A stretch of 10,839 nt of DNA, taken from contig JALUKJ010000194.1 of NCBI GenBank assembly GCA_027056615.1, positions 1 through 10,839 on the forward strand, read 5' to 3'. The notes beneath the pieces are model-generated. The model searched no databases, was not told the DNA's origin, and worked only from the letters and a program-made list of their open reading frames with translations. This DNA comes from Campylobacteraceae bacterium (GTDB taxonomy: Bacteria; Campylobacterota; Campylobacteria; Campylobacterales; Sulfurovaceae). The position numbers and the translations under genes are program-made. How positions within the stretch are numbered: the stretch's first letter is position 1; each line of letters starts with the position of its first letter. Below are positions 1 to 6,672 of the stretch, in pieces.

Positions 1-84
1 ATTTATTATTTATTATTTTATAGGTTTTTCATATTATTTTCGCTAAGATTCTAGTGAGAAAACAAATTAAAAAAAAGTATTAAA
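1..84 (+). promoter_or_regulatory. T-rich leader upstream of manC, possible promoter
   Basis: This 84-base stretch before manC is very AT-rich and holds no gene. It begins with TTTATTA-like repeats. A TATTAT hexamer at 32-37 could be a -10 element preceded by T-rich sequence, the usual style in Campylobacterota, where -35 boxes are weak. I see no convincing -35 box, no terminator hairpin of an upstream gene and no strong Shine-Dalgarno: only an A-rich run ending AAG lies just before the ATG at 85, with GTGAG farther away at 54-58. The promoter call is weak inference. Confidence 0.25.
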
Positions 85-1452
85 ATGACAAATATCATTC
101 TCTGTGGAGGAAATGGAACAAGACTATGGCCAATCAGTCGAACACTTATGCCAAAACAGTTTGTAAAACTATTTAATAATAAATCACTATTTCAATTAAC
201 AGTAGAGCGAAACTCAAAAGTATGTGACTCTCAATTCATAGTTTCAAATACAGAGCAGTACTTTTTAGCACTTGACCAATTAGAAGAGCTAAAAAAAGAT
301 AATAACAGATATTTACTAGAGCCTATAGGACGAAATACAGCTCCTGCTATTGCTTTAGCATGTATAGCTTTAGATAAGGAAGAGATAGTATTAGTTACAC
401 CATCTGACCATTTAATAAAAGATGAAATAGAATATAAAAAAGTCTTAGAAAAATCTAAAGAACTAGCAGAACAAAATAAATTAGTTACTTTTGGAATAAC
501 TCCAACATTTCCTGAGACAGGTTTTGGATATATAGAAGCTGATGGAATAGATGTAAAAGCTTTTCATGAAAAGCCAAATACAGAAATAGCCACTAAATAT
601 CTTGAAGCAGGAAATTATTATTGGAACTCTGGAATGTTTTGTTTTAAAGCAGGTATTTTTCTTGATGAACTTAAGAAATATTCACCTAAAATTTATGAAG
701 CATCATTAAGTGCTTATAAAAATGCCAATAGAGATAAGATAATACGTATTAAACATAAAGATATGTTAACAATACCTGAAGATAGTATTGACTATGCTGT
801 CATGGAAAAAAGTTCTATTGTAAAAGTAGTGCCATCAGATATAGATTGGTCAGATGTAGGTAGTTTTGATGCCCTTGATAAAGAACTTCCTAAAGATGAA
901 AACAGTAATACTCTAAATCCTAATTATATAGCTATTGATTCTAAAAATAATTTTATTTATGGAAATTCAAGAAAAATTGCTACTGTTGATATTAAAGATT
1001 GTATTATTGTTGATACAGGAGATGCCTTGCTTATCTCAAAAAAAGGTTCAAGTCAAAAAGTAAAACAAGTCATTTCTGAAATAAAAAAGACAACAGATTT
1101 ACATCATGTCCACCTTACAGCCCATCGACCATGGGGAACATATACAGTACTTGAAGATACTGCTCACTATAAAATTAAGCGAATAGTTGTTAAAGCAGGA
1201 GAGCGTTTGTCGTTACAAAAACACTACCATCGCAATGAACACTGGATAGTGGTTAGTGGAACAGCAACCGTAACGGTAGGAGAGAAAAAAATGCTTATTC
1301 GTCCCAATGAATCAACCTATATAAAGATGGGTGAAGTTCATCGTTTGGAAAATGAGGGTAAAATTCCAGTGGTACTCATAGAAGCCCAAGTAGGCGAGTA
1401 CACAGGTGAAGATGACATAATAAGAATTGAAGATGATTATAAACGAGGATAA
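85..1452 (+). CDS. manC: Mannose-1-phosphate guanylyltransferase / mannose-6-phosphate isomerase (bifunctional)
   Basis: 455 residues, close to the ~470-480 usual for bifunctional ManC/AlgA/XanB proteins. The N-terminal nucleotidyltransferase domain (about 1-270) has the pyrophosphorylase signature GGNGTRLWPISR (8-19) followed by PKQF (K24). It also has EPIGRNTAP, TPSDH (105-109), the FHEKP motif and WSDVGS. The C-terminal cupin domain (about 345-450) has RPWG (348-351), the metal-binding QKHYHRNEHW stretch (Q378, H380, E385) and GEVHRLEN (H419), so the isomerase half looks intact. The enzyme would convert fructose-6-phosphate to mannose-6-phosphate and mannose-1-phosphate plus GTP to GDP-mannose. 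The phosphomannomutase step between them is not encoded here. It is the first gene of a manC-gmd-fcl operon, with only 7 bases before gmd, and supplies the substrate of Gmd. The start at 85 gives the pyrophosphorylase motif at its usual distance from the N-terminus. Confidence 0.96.
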   Translation: MTNIILCGGNGTRLWPISRTLMPKQFVKLFNNKSLFQLTVERNSKVCDSQFIVSNTEQYFLALDQLEELKKDNNRYLLEPIGRNTAPAIALACIALDKEEIVLVTPSDHLIKDEIEYKKVLEKSKELAEQNKLVTFGITPTFPETGFGYIEADGIDVKAFHEKPNTEIATKYLEAGNYYWNSGMFCFKAGIFLDELKKYSPKIYEASLSAYKNANRDKIIRIKHKDMLTIPEDSIDYAVMEKSSIVKVVPSDIDWSDVGSFDALDKELPKDENSNTLNPNYIAIDSKNNFIYGNSRKIATVDIKDCIIVDTGDALLISKKGSSQKVKQVISEIKKTTDLHHVHLTAHRPWGTYTVLEDTAHYKIKRIVVKAGERLSLQKHYHRNEHWIVVSGTATVTVGEKKMLIRPNESTYIKMGEVHRLENEGKIPVVLIEAQVGEYTGEDDIIRIEDDYKRG

Positions 1453-1459
1453 AATTAAA

Positions 1460-3604
1460 ATGGATAATAAAAAAGTAGCACTGATAACAGGTATAACAGG
1501 ACAAGATGGAAGCTATCTAGCAGAATTTTTACTAAAAAAAGGCTATATAGTCCATGGTATAAAAAGAAGAACCTCTCTTTTTAATACAGACAGAATTGAC
1601 CATCTTTACCAAGACCCACATGTAGAAAATAGAAATTTTATTTTACATTATGGTGATATGACAGACTCTATGAACTTAACAAGAATTATTCAAGAGGTTC
1701 AACCAGATGAGATTTATAACTTAGCTGCTATGAGCCATGTAGCTGTTTCGTTTGAGACACCTGAATATGTAGCCAATGCAGATGGTACTGGAACCCTTAG
1801 AATTTTAGAGGCTGTTAAATTACTAGGTTTAACTAAAAAAACAAAAATCTATCAAGCATCTACTTCTGAGCTATTTGGAAAAGTACAAGAGACACCACAG
1901 AGTGAAACAACACCTTTCTATCCACGAAGTCCGTATGCTGTAGCAAAGATGTATGCCTATTGGATTACGGTGAACTATCGTGAAGCTTATGGTATGTTTG
2001 CTTGTAATGGAATTTTGTTTAACCACGAGAGTGTTCCCAAAAATTCCCCACTTATAATAAAAAAAGATAATAAGATAGATATTCTACCTATAGAAGATTT
2101 ATTTAGAACAAAAGAGCATAGATATAAAGGTATTTTAAAAGAGTATGAAGATTCTATGGTTTGGAATGGAGAAGATTGGACAAAAATAATTGCTGGAACT
2201 TGTTATCAAGATAAAGATAAAAAAATGAAACTCATTCAAACAAGAGAGAGTAGTTATGAAGCAACATACGAGCATATTAGCTTTTTAGAAGATAATAGTG
2301 AGATTAAAACTAAAGATATAAAAGAGGGTCATTTTGTTTTTAAAACAGAGTTTCCTAAAAGCATTGAACTATTTGAAAGCAGTCTAAAGTTAGCAAAATT
2401 TATAGGTTTTTTAGTGGGTGATGGGTCTATTGATGATAGAGGTAGAATTAGATTAACAGGCAGTGATAAATCTTTATTAATAAGAATCTCTGATTTATTG
2501 ACTTTAGAGTTTGGATGGAGTTATAGAATTAATAGTTATGGTAGTGGAAATTTTGAAACTTCAACTAAGGATATTTGGCAATTAGATATTAATAATGATG
2601 TCAATTTCGGATTATGGCTTAAAAAAGAGATTTATACAAAACATTCAAAAGAGAAGAGAGTACCATTATTTATTTTAAATAGTAAAAAAGATGTTAAAAA
2701 ATCTTTTTTTGATGGCTACTATTTAGCAGATGGTAGAAAAAATGGAAATGAGACATATTATTATAAAGGTTTTACTACAAATTCATCAACATTATGTCTA
2801 GGACTAAATTATATTTTTAAAAGTTTTTCAAATCAGACCATTAAAACTAAATCAGAATATAGAGATGGAAAAAGATATTATTATACACAGTTTAGAACCA
2901 ACAAAAAGACAACAAAAGGAAATCATCTAATTAAAGAGTTGAATGAAGTTATTAATGTTATTGACACTAAAAGTGAAGATGGTTGGTTTTTTGATATTCA
3001 AACTGAGTCTGAAACATTTGCAACAGGTTCAAATCTTTTCAAAGTACACAATAGCCCTGTAAGGGGAGAGACATTTGTAACAAGAAAAATTACAAGAGCA
3101 GTTTCAAAAATTGCTTTAGGTTTACAAGATAAACTCTACCTTGGAAACTTAGATGCAAAAAGAGATTGGGGACACGCACGCGATTACATAAAAATGATGT
3201 ATTTAATATTACAAGCAGATGAGCCAGAAGATTGGGTCATTGCAACTGGAAAAACAACAAGAGTAAGAGACTTTGTAAAAATGGCATTTGCCTATGTGAG
3301 TGTTGAGCTTGAATTTAAAGGTGAAGGAGTCGATGAAAAGGGATATGTTCTATCTTGTTCTAATCCTGATTATCAACTTGAAATTGGAAAAGAGGTTGTA
3401 GCTGTAAACCCAAGATACTTTAGACCAACAGAGGTTGACCTACTTCTTGGTGACCCAACCAAAGCCGAAACAAAACTAGGCTGGAAGAGAGAGTATCAAC
3501 TCAAAGAGCTTGTTCATGATATGATGGAGTCTGACCTTAAGCTTATGACCAAAGACCAATATCTCAAAGTTGGTGGTTATGTTACTATGAACTATTTTGA
3601 GTAA
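1460..3604 (+). CDS. gmd: GDP-mannose 4,6-dehydratase precursor interrupted by an intein
   Basis: The reading frame encodes 714 residues, about twice the normal size of Gmd. Residues 1-190 and 532-714 are a clean GDP-mannose 4,6-dehydratase, an NADP-dependent short-chain dehydrogenase/reductase. It has GITGQDG (11-17), STSE with T135 and E137, and YxxxK with Y159 and K163, which correspond to the catalytic T/E/Y/K set of E. coli Gmd. Residues 191-531 are an intein (separate entry). Spliced, the protein is 373 residues, the length of E. coli Gmd, and reads [20 protein letters not shown] across the junction, matching the family motif. It converts GDP-mannose to GDP-4-keto-6-deoxymannose, the substrate of the next gene. 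I chose ATG 1460 over an in-frame ATG at 1427 because 1427 lies inside manC, while 1460 has GAGG at 1445-1448 and starts right before the Rossmann strand. Without splicing, the substrate-binding region would be disrupted, so activity probably depends on splicing. Confidence 0.95.
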   Translation: MDNKKVALITGITGQDGSYLAEFLLKKGYIVHGIKRRTSLFNTDRIDHLYQDPHVENRNFILHYGDMTDSMNLTRIIQEVQPDEIYNLAAMSHVAVSFETPEYVANADGTGTLRILEAVKLLGLTKKTKIYQASTSELFGKVQETPQSETTPFYPRSPYAVAKMYAYWITVNYREAYGMFACNGILFNHESVPKNSPLIIKKDNKIDILPIEDLFRTKEHRYKGILKEYEDSMVWNGEDWTKIIAGTCYQDKDKKMKLIQTRESSYEATYEHISFLEDNSEIKTKDIKEGHFVFKTEFPKSIELFESSLKLAKFIGFLVGDGSIDDRGRIRLTGSDKSLLIRISDLLTLEFGWSYRINSYGSGNFETSTKDIWQLDINNDVNFGLWLKKEIYTKHSKEKRVPLFILNSKKDVKKSFFDGYYLADGRKNGNETYYYKGFTTNSSTLCLGLNYIFKSFSNQTIKTKSEYRDGKRYYYTQFRTNKKTTKGNHLIKELNEVINVIDTKSEDGWFFDIQTESETFATGSNLFKVHNSPVRGETFVTRKITRAVSKIALGLQDKLYLGNLDAKRDWGHARDYIKMMYLILQADEPEDWVIATGKTTRVRDFVKMAFAYVSVELEFKGEGVDEKGYVLSCSNPDYQLEIGKEVVAVNPRYFRPTEVDLLLGDPTKAETKLGWKREYQLKELVHDMMESDLKLMTKDQYLKVGGYVTMNYFE
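2030..3052 (+). mobile_element. Intein with LAGLIDADG homing endonuclease, inserted in Gmd
   Basis: This is an in-frame 341-residue insertion between Glu190 and Ser532 of the Gmd precursor, with no homology to dehydratases. Numbered from its own Ser1, the splicing blocks can be read in order. Block A starts at S1 ([10 protein letters not shown]). Block B has the TxxH motif (T79, H82). Block F is at about 319-331 ([12 protein letters not shown]). Block G ends in H340-N341 and is followed by Ser+1 of the C-extein. This is a complete set for class 1 splicing with serine nucleophiles at both junctions. Between blocks B and F lies a two-motif LAGLIDADG endonuclease. Composition supports transfer: 2581-2880 has 68 G+C in 300 bases by hand count, against 124 in 300 for sampled flanking gmd sequence. 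No stops or frameshifts are present, so it looks recently acquired or maintained. Splicing activity is inferred, not shown. Confidence 0.94.
2381..2929 (+). other. LAGLIDADG homing endonuclease domain within the intein
   Basis: The domain spans about residues 118-300 of the intein. The first dodecapeptide motif is [14 protein letters not shown] (121-134), with the catalytic acid D131 in GDG. The second is [11 protein letters not shown] (225-235), with D234 in ADG. They are about 103 residues apart, normal for a single-chain two-motif DOD endonuclease. A KRVP segment (209-212) sits where block D with its conserved basic residue and proline is expected. Both metal-binding acids are present, so the nuclease may still be able to cut an intein-free gmd allele and drive homing. 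The domain edges are approximate. It is not a separate gene: there is no start site and it is translated as part of the Gmd precursor. Confidence 0.88.
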
Positions 3605-3605
3605 T

Positions 3606-3612
3606 AGGGAAG
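3606..3612 (+). promoter_or_regulatory. Ribosome binding site fixing the fcl start
   Basis: AGGGAAG lies 5-11 bases before the ATG at 3618 and just after the gmd stop codon (3602-3604). It is a strong Shine-Dalgarno at good spacing. It argues for the 3618 start rather than the in-frame ATG at 3597, which would overlap the end of gmd and place this site inside the coding region. Confidence 0.75.
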
Positions 3613-3617
3613 TTAAA

Positions 3618-4574
3618 ATGAAAAAAGATAGTAAAATCTATATTGCAGGACACCGAGGTTTAGTCGGTTCTGCTATTATCAAAAATTTAGAATCAAAAGG
3701 TTACACTAACCTTATTTACAGAACCCATAAAGAGTTAGATTTAACCAATCAAGAGGAAGTAAAAAGATTTTTTGAGCAAGAGAAACTAGAATATGTTATT
3801 TTGGCAGCAGCCAAAGTAGGTGGAATTGTAGCAAACAATACATATAGAGCAGAGTTTATTTATGAAAATTTACAGATTCAAAACAATGTTATTCATCAAA
3901 GTTACCTCAATGGGGTCAAAAAACTACTCTTTTTAGGAAGTACTTGTATCTACCCTAAAAATTGCCCTCAGCCTATGAAAGAGGAGTATCTACTAACAAG
4001 TGAACTAGAATACACCAATGAACCCTATGCCATTGCTAAAATAGCAGGAATCAAAATGTGTGAGAGTTATAATCTACAATATGGTACAAACTTTATCTCT
4101 GTTATGCCAACAAACCTTTATGGAATAAACGATAACTTTGATTTAGAGACTTCACATGTATTACCTGCACTACTTAGAAAAATACATGAAGCCAAAGAGA
4201 ACAATACCCCAAAAGTAGAGATTTGGGGAAGTGGAAAACCACGACGAGAGTTTTTATACTCTGAAGATATGGCAGATGCTTGTGTTTTTCTTTTAGAAAA
4301 TAGAGATTTTAATGAGACATATAGTTCAGAAGATAAAGAGATAAGAAATACTCATATAAACATAGGTACAGGGGTGGATATATCTATAAAAGAGTTAGCC
4401 TTGACTATTAAAAAGATAGTTGGTTATGAGGGTGAACTTTATTTTAATACAACTAAGCCTGATGGTACAATGGTTAAGCTAACAGACCCTTCTAAACTTC
4501 ATGGGCTTGGATGGAGACATAAGATAGAGCTTGAAAAAGGAATAGAGAGGGTTTATCAATGGTATATTTCTTAA
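3618..4574 (+). CDS. fcl: GDP-L-fucose synthase (GDP-4-keto-6-deoxymannose 3,5-epimerase/4-reductase)
   Basis: 318 residues, against 321 for E. coli Fcl (WcaG). The N-terminal NADP-binding motif is [10 protein letters not shown] (G11, G14, G17). The catalytic set is visible and offset by one from E. coli: S108 and C110 in LGSTCIYP, Y137 and K141 in EPYAIAK, and H180 in DLETSH. The [15 protein letters not shown] stretch (207-221) is typical of the substrate-binding C-terminal part. The enzyme epimerises GDP-4-keto-6-deoxymannose at C3 and C5, then reduces C4 with NADPH to give GDP-L-fucose. It follows gmd by 13 bases and completes the pathway begun by manC and gmd. The start at 3618 is supported by a strong ribosome binding site and by the position of the Rossmann motif. 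It is the last gene of the operon, since a 315-base gap follows. I see no truncation or missing key residue. Confidence 0.96.
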   Translation: MKKDSKIYIAGHRGLVGSAIIKNLESKGYTNLIYRTHKELDLTNQEEVKRFFEQEKLEYVILAAAKVGGIVANNTYRAEFIYENLQIQNNVIHQSYLNGVKKLLFLGSTCIYPKNCPQPMKEEYLLTSELEYTNEPYAIAKIAGIKMCESYNLQYGTNFISVMPTNLYGINDNFDLETSHVLPALLRKIHEAKENNTPKVEIWGSGKPRREFLYSEDMADACVFLLENRDFNETYSSEDKEIRNTHINIGTGVDISIKELALTIKKIVGYEGELYFNTTKPDGTMVKLTDPSKLHGLGWRHKIELEKGIERVYQWYIS

Positions 4575-4669
4575 TAACCTGAGTTTGACTATGCTACTAT
4601 TTTCAAAAATAAATTCGTAGGTTGGGTTGCCCTCATCCAGACATTAATTTGCATTAATAAAATATTTTA

Positions 4670-4717
4670 ATATCAATATTTAGCAATATTTAGCAATATT
4701 AAATAATATATTGATAT
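4670..4717. repeat. Inverted repeat ATATCAATAT / ATATTGATAT flanking the tandem repeat
   Basis: The perfect 10-bp arms lie at 4670-4679 and 4708-4717, 28 bases apart, and enclose most of the tandem repeat. The right arm overlaps the TATAAT hexamer at 4715-4720. The arms are almost all A/T, so chance occurrence is quite possible. An operator role is only a suggestion. Confidence 0.4.
4674..4700. repeat. Short tandem repeat, unit CAATATTTAG, 2.7 copies
   Basis: CAATATTTAG occurs at 4674-4683 and 4684-4693 and is followed by the partial copy CAATATT at 4694-4700. The copies are identical where they overlap. The repeat sits in the gap between the two gene runs, just upstream of a TATAAT hexamer, so copy-number change by slippage could alter spacing in a regulatory region. 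This is inference only. Confidence 0.7.
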
Positions 4718-4771
4718 AATTGTTTAATAAATAGTTAATAACCATTGAGAATTATGAAAGAAGTTATTAGT

Positions 4772-4777
4772 TATAAT
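4772..4777 (+). promoter_or_regulatory. Candidate -10 box (TATAAT) for the second gene run
   Basis: A perfect TATAAT hexamer lies about 113 bases upstream of the sugar transferase start. The nearest -35-like sequence, TTGAGA at 4745-4750, is 21 bases away, too far for an ideal sigma-70 promoter, but Campylobacterota promoters often lack a clear -35. A second TATAAT at 4715-4720 is an alternative. In such AT-rich DNA the hexamer is not strong evidence alone. The position fits a promoter driving the genes from 4890 onward. Confidence 0.35.
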
Positions 4778-4804
4778 ATATAAATTACATTCGATAGAGA
4801 TTTA

Positions 4805-4838
4805 TAAGTACCTGACCATATTAAATATCAGGTACTTA
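4805..4838. promoter_or_regulatory. Perfect 11-bp inverted repeat upstream of the sugar transferase
   Basis: TAAGTACCTGA (4805-4815) and TCAGGTACTTA (4828-4838) are exact reverse complements around a 12-base loop. It ends 51 bases before the ATG at 4890 and downstream of both candidate -10 boxes, so it would probably lie in the mRNA leader. No T-run follows, so it is not a standard terminator. It could be a dyad operator for a dimeric repressor, an RNA hairpin in the 5' leader, or a processing or anti-termination site. Its GC content is higher than the surroundings, which makes chance less likely. Confidence 0.6.
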
Positions 4839-4889
4839 ATAAGAGATAAAATCTTTTAAAAGTATAGAAACAATAGGGAGAGAAAAATT

Positions 4890-5534
4890 ATGAATGCATT
4901 AATTACTACTAAAAATTTACATATAGTAAAGAATGAAAAAGTAAAAGGATATTCTTCTATTCAGTACAGTTTAAAAAGAATATTTGATATAATCATGATT
5001 CTATTAGTTTTTATTCTCTCTTTACCTATTGGACTATATACAATTTATCGTATAAGAAAAGAGTCAAAAGGTTCTATTTTTTTTAAACAAAATAGGGTAG
5101 GACTAAATGGGGAAATTTTTACCTGCTATAAATTTAGAACTATGCATACGAATTCACATTTTAACCCTTATACTGAAGACAATGATAGTCGTGTATTTCC
5201 TTATGGAAATATAATGAGAAAATATAGAATAGATGAATTACCTCAGATATTTAATGTTTTAAAAGGTGATATGCACCTAATAGGTCCTAGAGCAGAATGG
5301 GATATTTTGGTTGATAATTATAGTAAAAAGATTAATGGTTATGAAAAAAGACATGTAGTTAAACCAGGTATTACAGGTTTAGCGCAAGTCTCTTACCCCT
5401 ATGGACGAAATATTAATGATGCCATAGAGAAGTTAAAGTATGACCTGTTCTATATTAAAAATTGGTCTCCTTGGTTGGAATTGAAAGTGGTTTTTAAAAC
5501 GGTTTTGGTTATTTTGGGTAAGGAAGGTATTTAA
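4890..5534 (+). CDS. Undecaprenyl-phosphate sugar-1-phosphate transferase (bacterial sugar transferase family)
   Basis: 214 residues containing only the catalytic core of the family, as in small monotopic enzymes such as PglC, without the multi-helix N-terminal part of WcaJ/WbaP. A hydrophobic segment at about 31-52, with P46 in the middle, follows the KRIFD motif and fits the re-entrant membrane helix. Conserved stretches follow in order: FFKQNRVGLNG (64-74), YKFRTM (80-85), RIDELPQ (113-119) with the catalytic Asp-Glu pair D115-E116, GDMHLIGPR (126-134), KPGITGLAQV (158-167) and KLKYDLFYIKN (181-191). It would transfer a sugar phosphate from a UDP-sugar to undecaprenyl phosphate at the inner membrane, starting repeat-unit assembly. 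The sugar cannot be told from sequence; UDP-GlcNAc, UDP-GalNAc or another UDP-sugar made nearby are candidates. AGGGAG (4875-4880) lies 9 bases before the start. It heads the second gene run. Confidence 0.92.
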   Translation: MNALITTKNLHIVKNEKVKGYSSIQYSLKRIFDIIMILLVFILSLPIGLYTIYRIRKESKGSIFFKQNRVGLNGEIFTCYKFRTMHTNSHFNPYTEDNDSRVFPYGNIMRKYRIDELPQIFNVLKGDMHLIGPRAEWDILVDNYSKKINGYEKRHVVKPGITGLAQVSYPYGRNINDAIEKLKYDLFYIKNWSPWLELKVVFKTVLVILGKEGI

Positions 5535-5587
5535 ATGCGGCTATATAATTATAAACAATACTTTCATAAAGTTAAAGGGTAGAAAAG

Positions 5588-5626
5588 ATGAAGTGGTATA
5601 GAGAGTTTTATGGAGAAAAGAGATAA
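5588..5626 (+). CDS. Possible 12-residue leader ORF coupled to the epimerase gene
   Basis: ATG 5588 has AAAGGG (5574-5579) 8 bases upstream and reads MKWYREFYGEKR to a TAA at 5624-5626, which shares its last A with the ATG of the epimerase gene (TAATG). Such an overlap is typical of translational coupling. It lies in the otherwise empty 91-base gap after the sugar transferase. A 15-codon ORF also starts directly after the transferase stop at 5535. Nothing is recognisable in either peptide, and in so short a stretch both may be chance or remnants of a lost gene. Confidence 0.25.
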   Translation: MKWYREFYGEKR

Positions 5627-6660
5627 TGAAATATAAAAATGTAAAAAAACAATTACAAGATAAACCAAAAAATTGGCTTATAACTGGTATAGCAGGTTTT
5701 ATAGGTTCTAATTTATTAGAAGAGTTATTAAAATTAAACCAAAAAGTGATAGGTTTGGACAATTTTGCAACAGGTCATAGATATAACTTAGAGCAAGTAA
5801 AACAAGCTGTTTCAAAAGAACAATGGGAAAACTTCACTTTTGTAGAAGGCGATATGACAGACTTTTCCATTTGTCATAGTGTTACTAAAGATGTAGATGT
5901 TGTACTTCATCAAGCAGCTCTTGGTTCTGTTCCTCGTTCTATTGATAACCCTATAGTCACAAATCATGCAAATATCACAGGCTTTTTAAATATGATAACA
6001 GCTGCAAAAGATAATGGTATCAAAAGATTTGTTTATGCTTCATCATCTTCAGTTTATGGAGATTCACAAGAACTTCCAAAGGTAGAAGAAAAAACTGGTA
6101 ATGTACTTTCACCTTATGCAGTCACAAAAGCTACAAATGAACTCTATGCAAATGTTTTTCATCTTCAGTACGGTATGGAGACAATAGGACTTAGATATTT
6201 TAATGTATTTGGTAAACGACAAGACCCAAATGGTGCTTATGCAGCAGTTATGCCAAAATGGATATCACAGATGCTCTCAAATGAAGATGTATATATAAAT
6301 GGTGATGGAGAAACAAGTCGTGACTTTACATACATTGATAATGTTGTACAGATGAACATCATGTCAGGAACAACAACAAATGAAAATGCCTTTGGTCAAG
6401 CATATAACACAGCAGCAGGTGGAAGAGAAACACTTAACAATCTTTTTACAGCTATAAAAAGTGGACTGGAATCAAATGTTGAAAACCTAGATGTACCTAA
6501 GCCTATCTATAGAGATTTTAGAGCAGGAGATATACGACATTCAAATGCAAACATAGATAAAGCAAAAAACATTATAGGTTACAATCCAACTCATACCCTT
6601 GAAGAGGGTTTAGTGGAATCAATAGAGTGGTATATTAATCAATTGAGAATGGAAAATTGA
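5626..6660 (+). CDS. wbpP: UDP-N-acetylglucosamine 4-epimerase (WbpP/TviC type)
   Basis: 344 residues, against about 341 for Pseudomonas aeruginosa WbpP, and alike along its whole length as I recall that sequence. It is an extended short-chain dehydrogenase. It has NAD-binding GIAGFIG (21-27) after a WbpP-like N-terminal extension, DNFATGH (45-51), HQAALGSVPRSI (95-106), the SSS stretch at 140-142, YxxxK with Y164 and K168, RYFNVFGKRQDPNGAYAAV, and INGDGETSRDF. The GSVPRS and NGAYAAV motifs mark the UDP-HexNAc-specific group rather than plain GalE. It would interconvert UDP-GlcNAc and UDP-GalNAc or their uronic acids. With the dehydrogenase downstream, it forms a two-gene route to UDP-GalNAcA, as in Vi antigen and P. 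aeruginosa O6. GGAG at 5612-5615 precedes the start. The last residues (about QLRMEN) are encoded by the left repeat of the S23-type insertion, so the native C-terminus was probably a little different. Confidence 0.93.
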   Translation: MKYKNVKKQLQDKPKNWLITGIAGFIGSNLLEELLKLNQKVIGLDNFATGHRYNLEQVKQAVSKEQWENFTFVEGDMTDFSICHSVTKDVDVVLHQAALGSVPRSIDNPIVTNHANITGFLNMITAAKDNGIKRFVYASSSSVYGDSQELPKVEEKTGNVLSPYAVTKATNELYANVFHLQYGMETIGLRYFNVFGKRQDPNGAYAAVMPKWISQMLSNEDVYINGDGETSRDFTYIDNVVQMNIMSGTTTNENAFGQAYNTAAGGRETLNNLFTAIKSGLESNVENLDVPKPIYRDFRAGDIRHSNANIDKAKNIIGYNPTHTLEEGLVESIEWYINQLRMEN

Positions 6661-6672
6661 GAATGGATAATG
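6640..6672 (+). repeat. Left arm of the imperfect inverted repeat around the S23-type gene
   Basis: This 33-base arm matches the reverse complement of 7010-7042 at 25 of 33 positions with no gaps (hand alignment). The outer seven bases, CAATTGA, are identical. It covers the last codons and stop of wbpP and the start of the S23-type gene. It is itself made of a 14-base unit repeated in tandem (6641-6668). Confidence 0.6.
6641..6668. repeat. Tandem duplication of a 14-base unit at the wbpP / S23-type gene junction
   Basis: AATTGAGAATGGA occurs at 6641-6653 and again at 6655-6667, so the period is 14 bases with a single difference in the fourteenth base. The second copy holds the wbpP stop (6658-6660) and the ATG at 6663. 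The duplication lengthens the WbpP C-terminus by a few residues. Confidence 0.75.

Larger units (their letters stand above)
4575..4889. other. AT-rich intergenic region between the fucose operon and the second gene run
   Basis: There is no convincing coding region on either strand in these 315 bases. The stretch holds a 10-bp tandem repeat (4674-4700), a 10-bp inverted repeat around it (4670-4717), two TATAAT hexamers (4715-4720, 4772-4777) and an 11-bp perfect inverted repeat (4805-4838). A more GC-rich patch at about 4615-4640 (CGTAGGTTGGGTTGCCC) stands out and might be a remnant of a dispersed repeat; that is a guess. I found no GC-rich hairpin with a T-run, so termination of the fucose operon here is not shown. 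Confidence 0.6.

Noticed and set aside
1427..1459. Upstream in-frame ATG that would extend Gmd by 11 residues
   Set aside because: It lies inside the end of manC, adds residues not typical of Gmd, and the ATG at 1460 has a usable GAGG upstream and places the Rossmann motif normally.
1460..3604. Gmd fused to an unrelated domain, or two genes joined by an assembly error
   Set aside because: The insertion interrupts a conserved motif precisely, keeps the frame at both ends and has splicing blocks at each edge, so an intein explains it fully.
3597..3617. Upstream in-frame ATG for fcl overlapping gmd
   Set aside because: A strong AGGGAAG ribosome binding site lies between this ATG and the ATG at 3618. 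The 3618 start puts the catalytic residues one position from those of E. coli Fcl.
4575..4670. Transcription terminator after fcl
   Set aside because: Only short A/T-only inverted repeats (for example the two ATTAAT copies around 4645-4660) are present, with no stable stem followed by a T-run.
4674..4700. CRISPR-like repeat array
   Set aside because: The repeats are 10 bases long and directly adjacent, with no spacers.
5541..5762. Minus-strand ORF of 73 codons
   Set aside because: It overlaps the start of the well-supported epimerase gene on the other strand and has no recognisable features.
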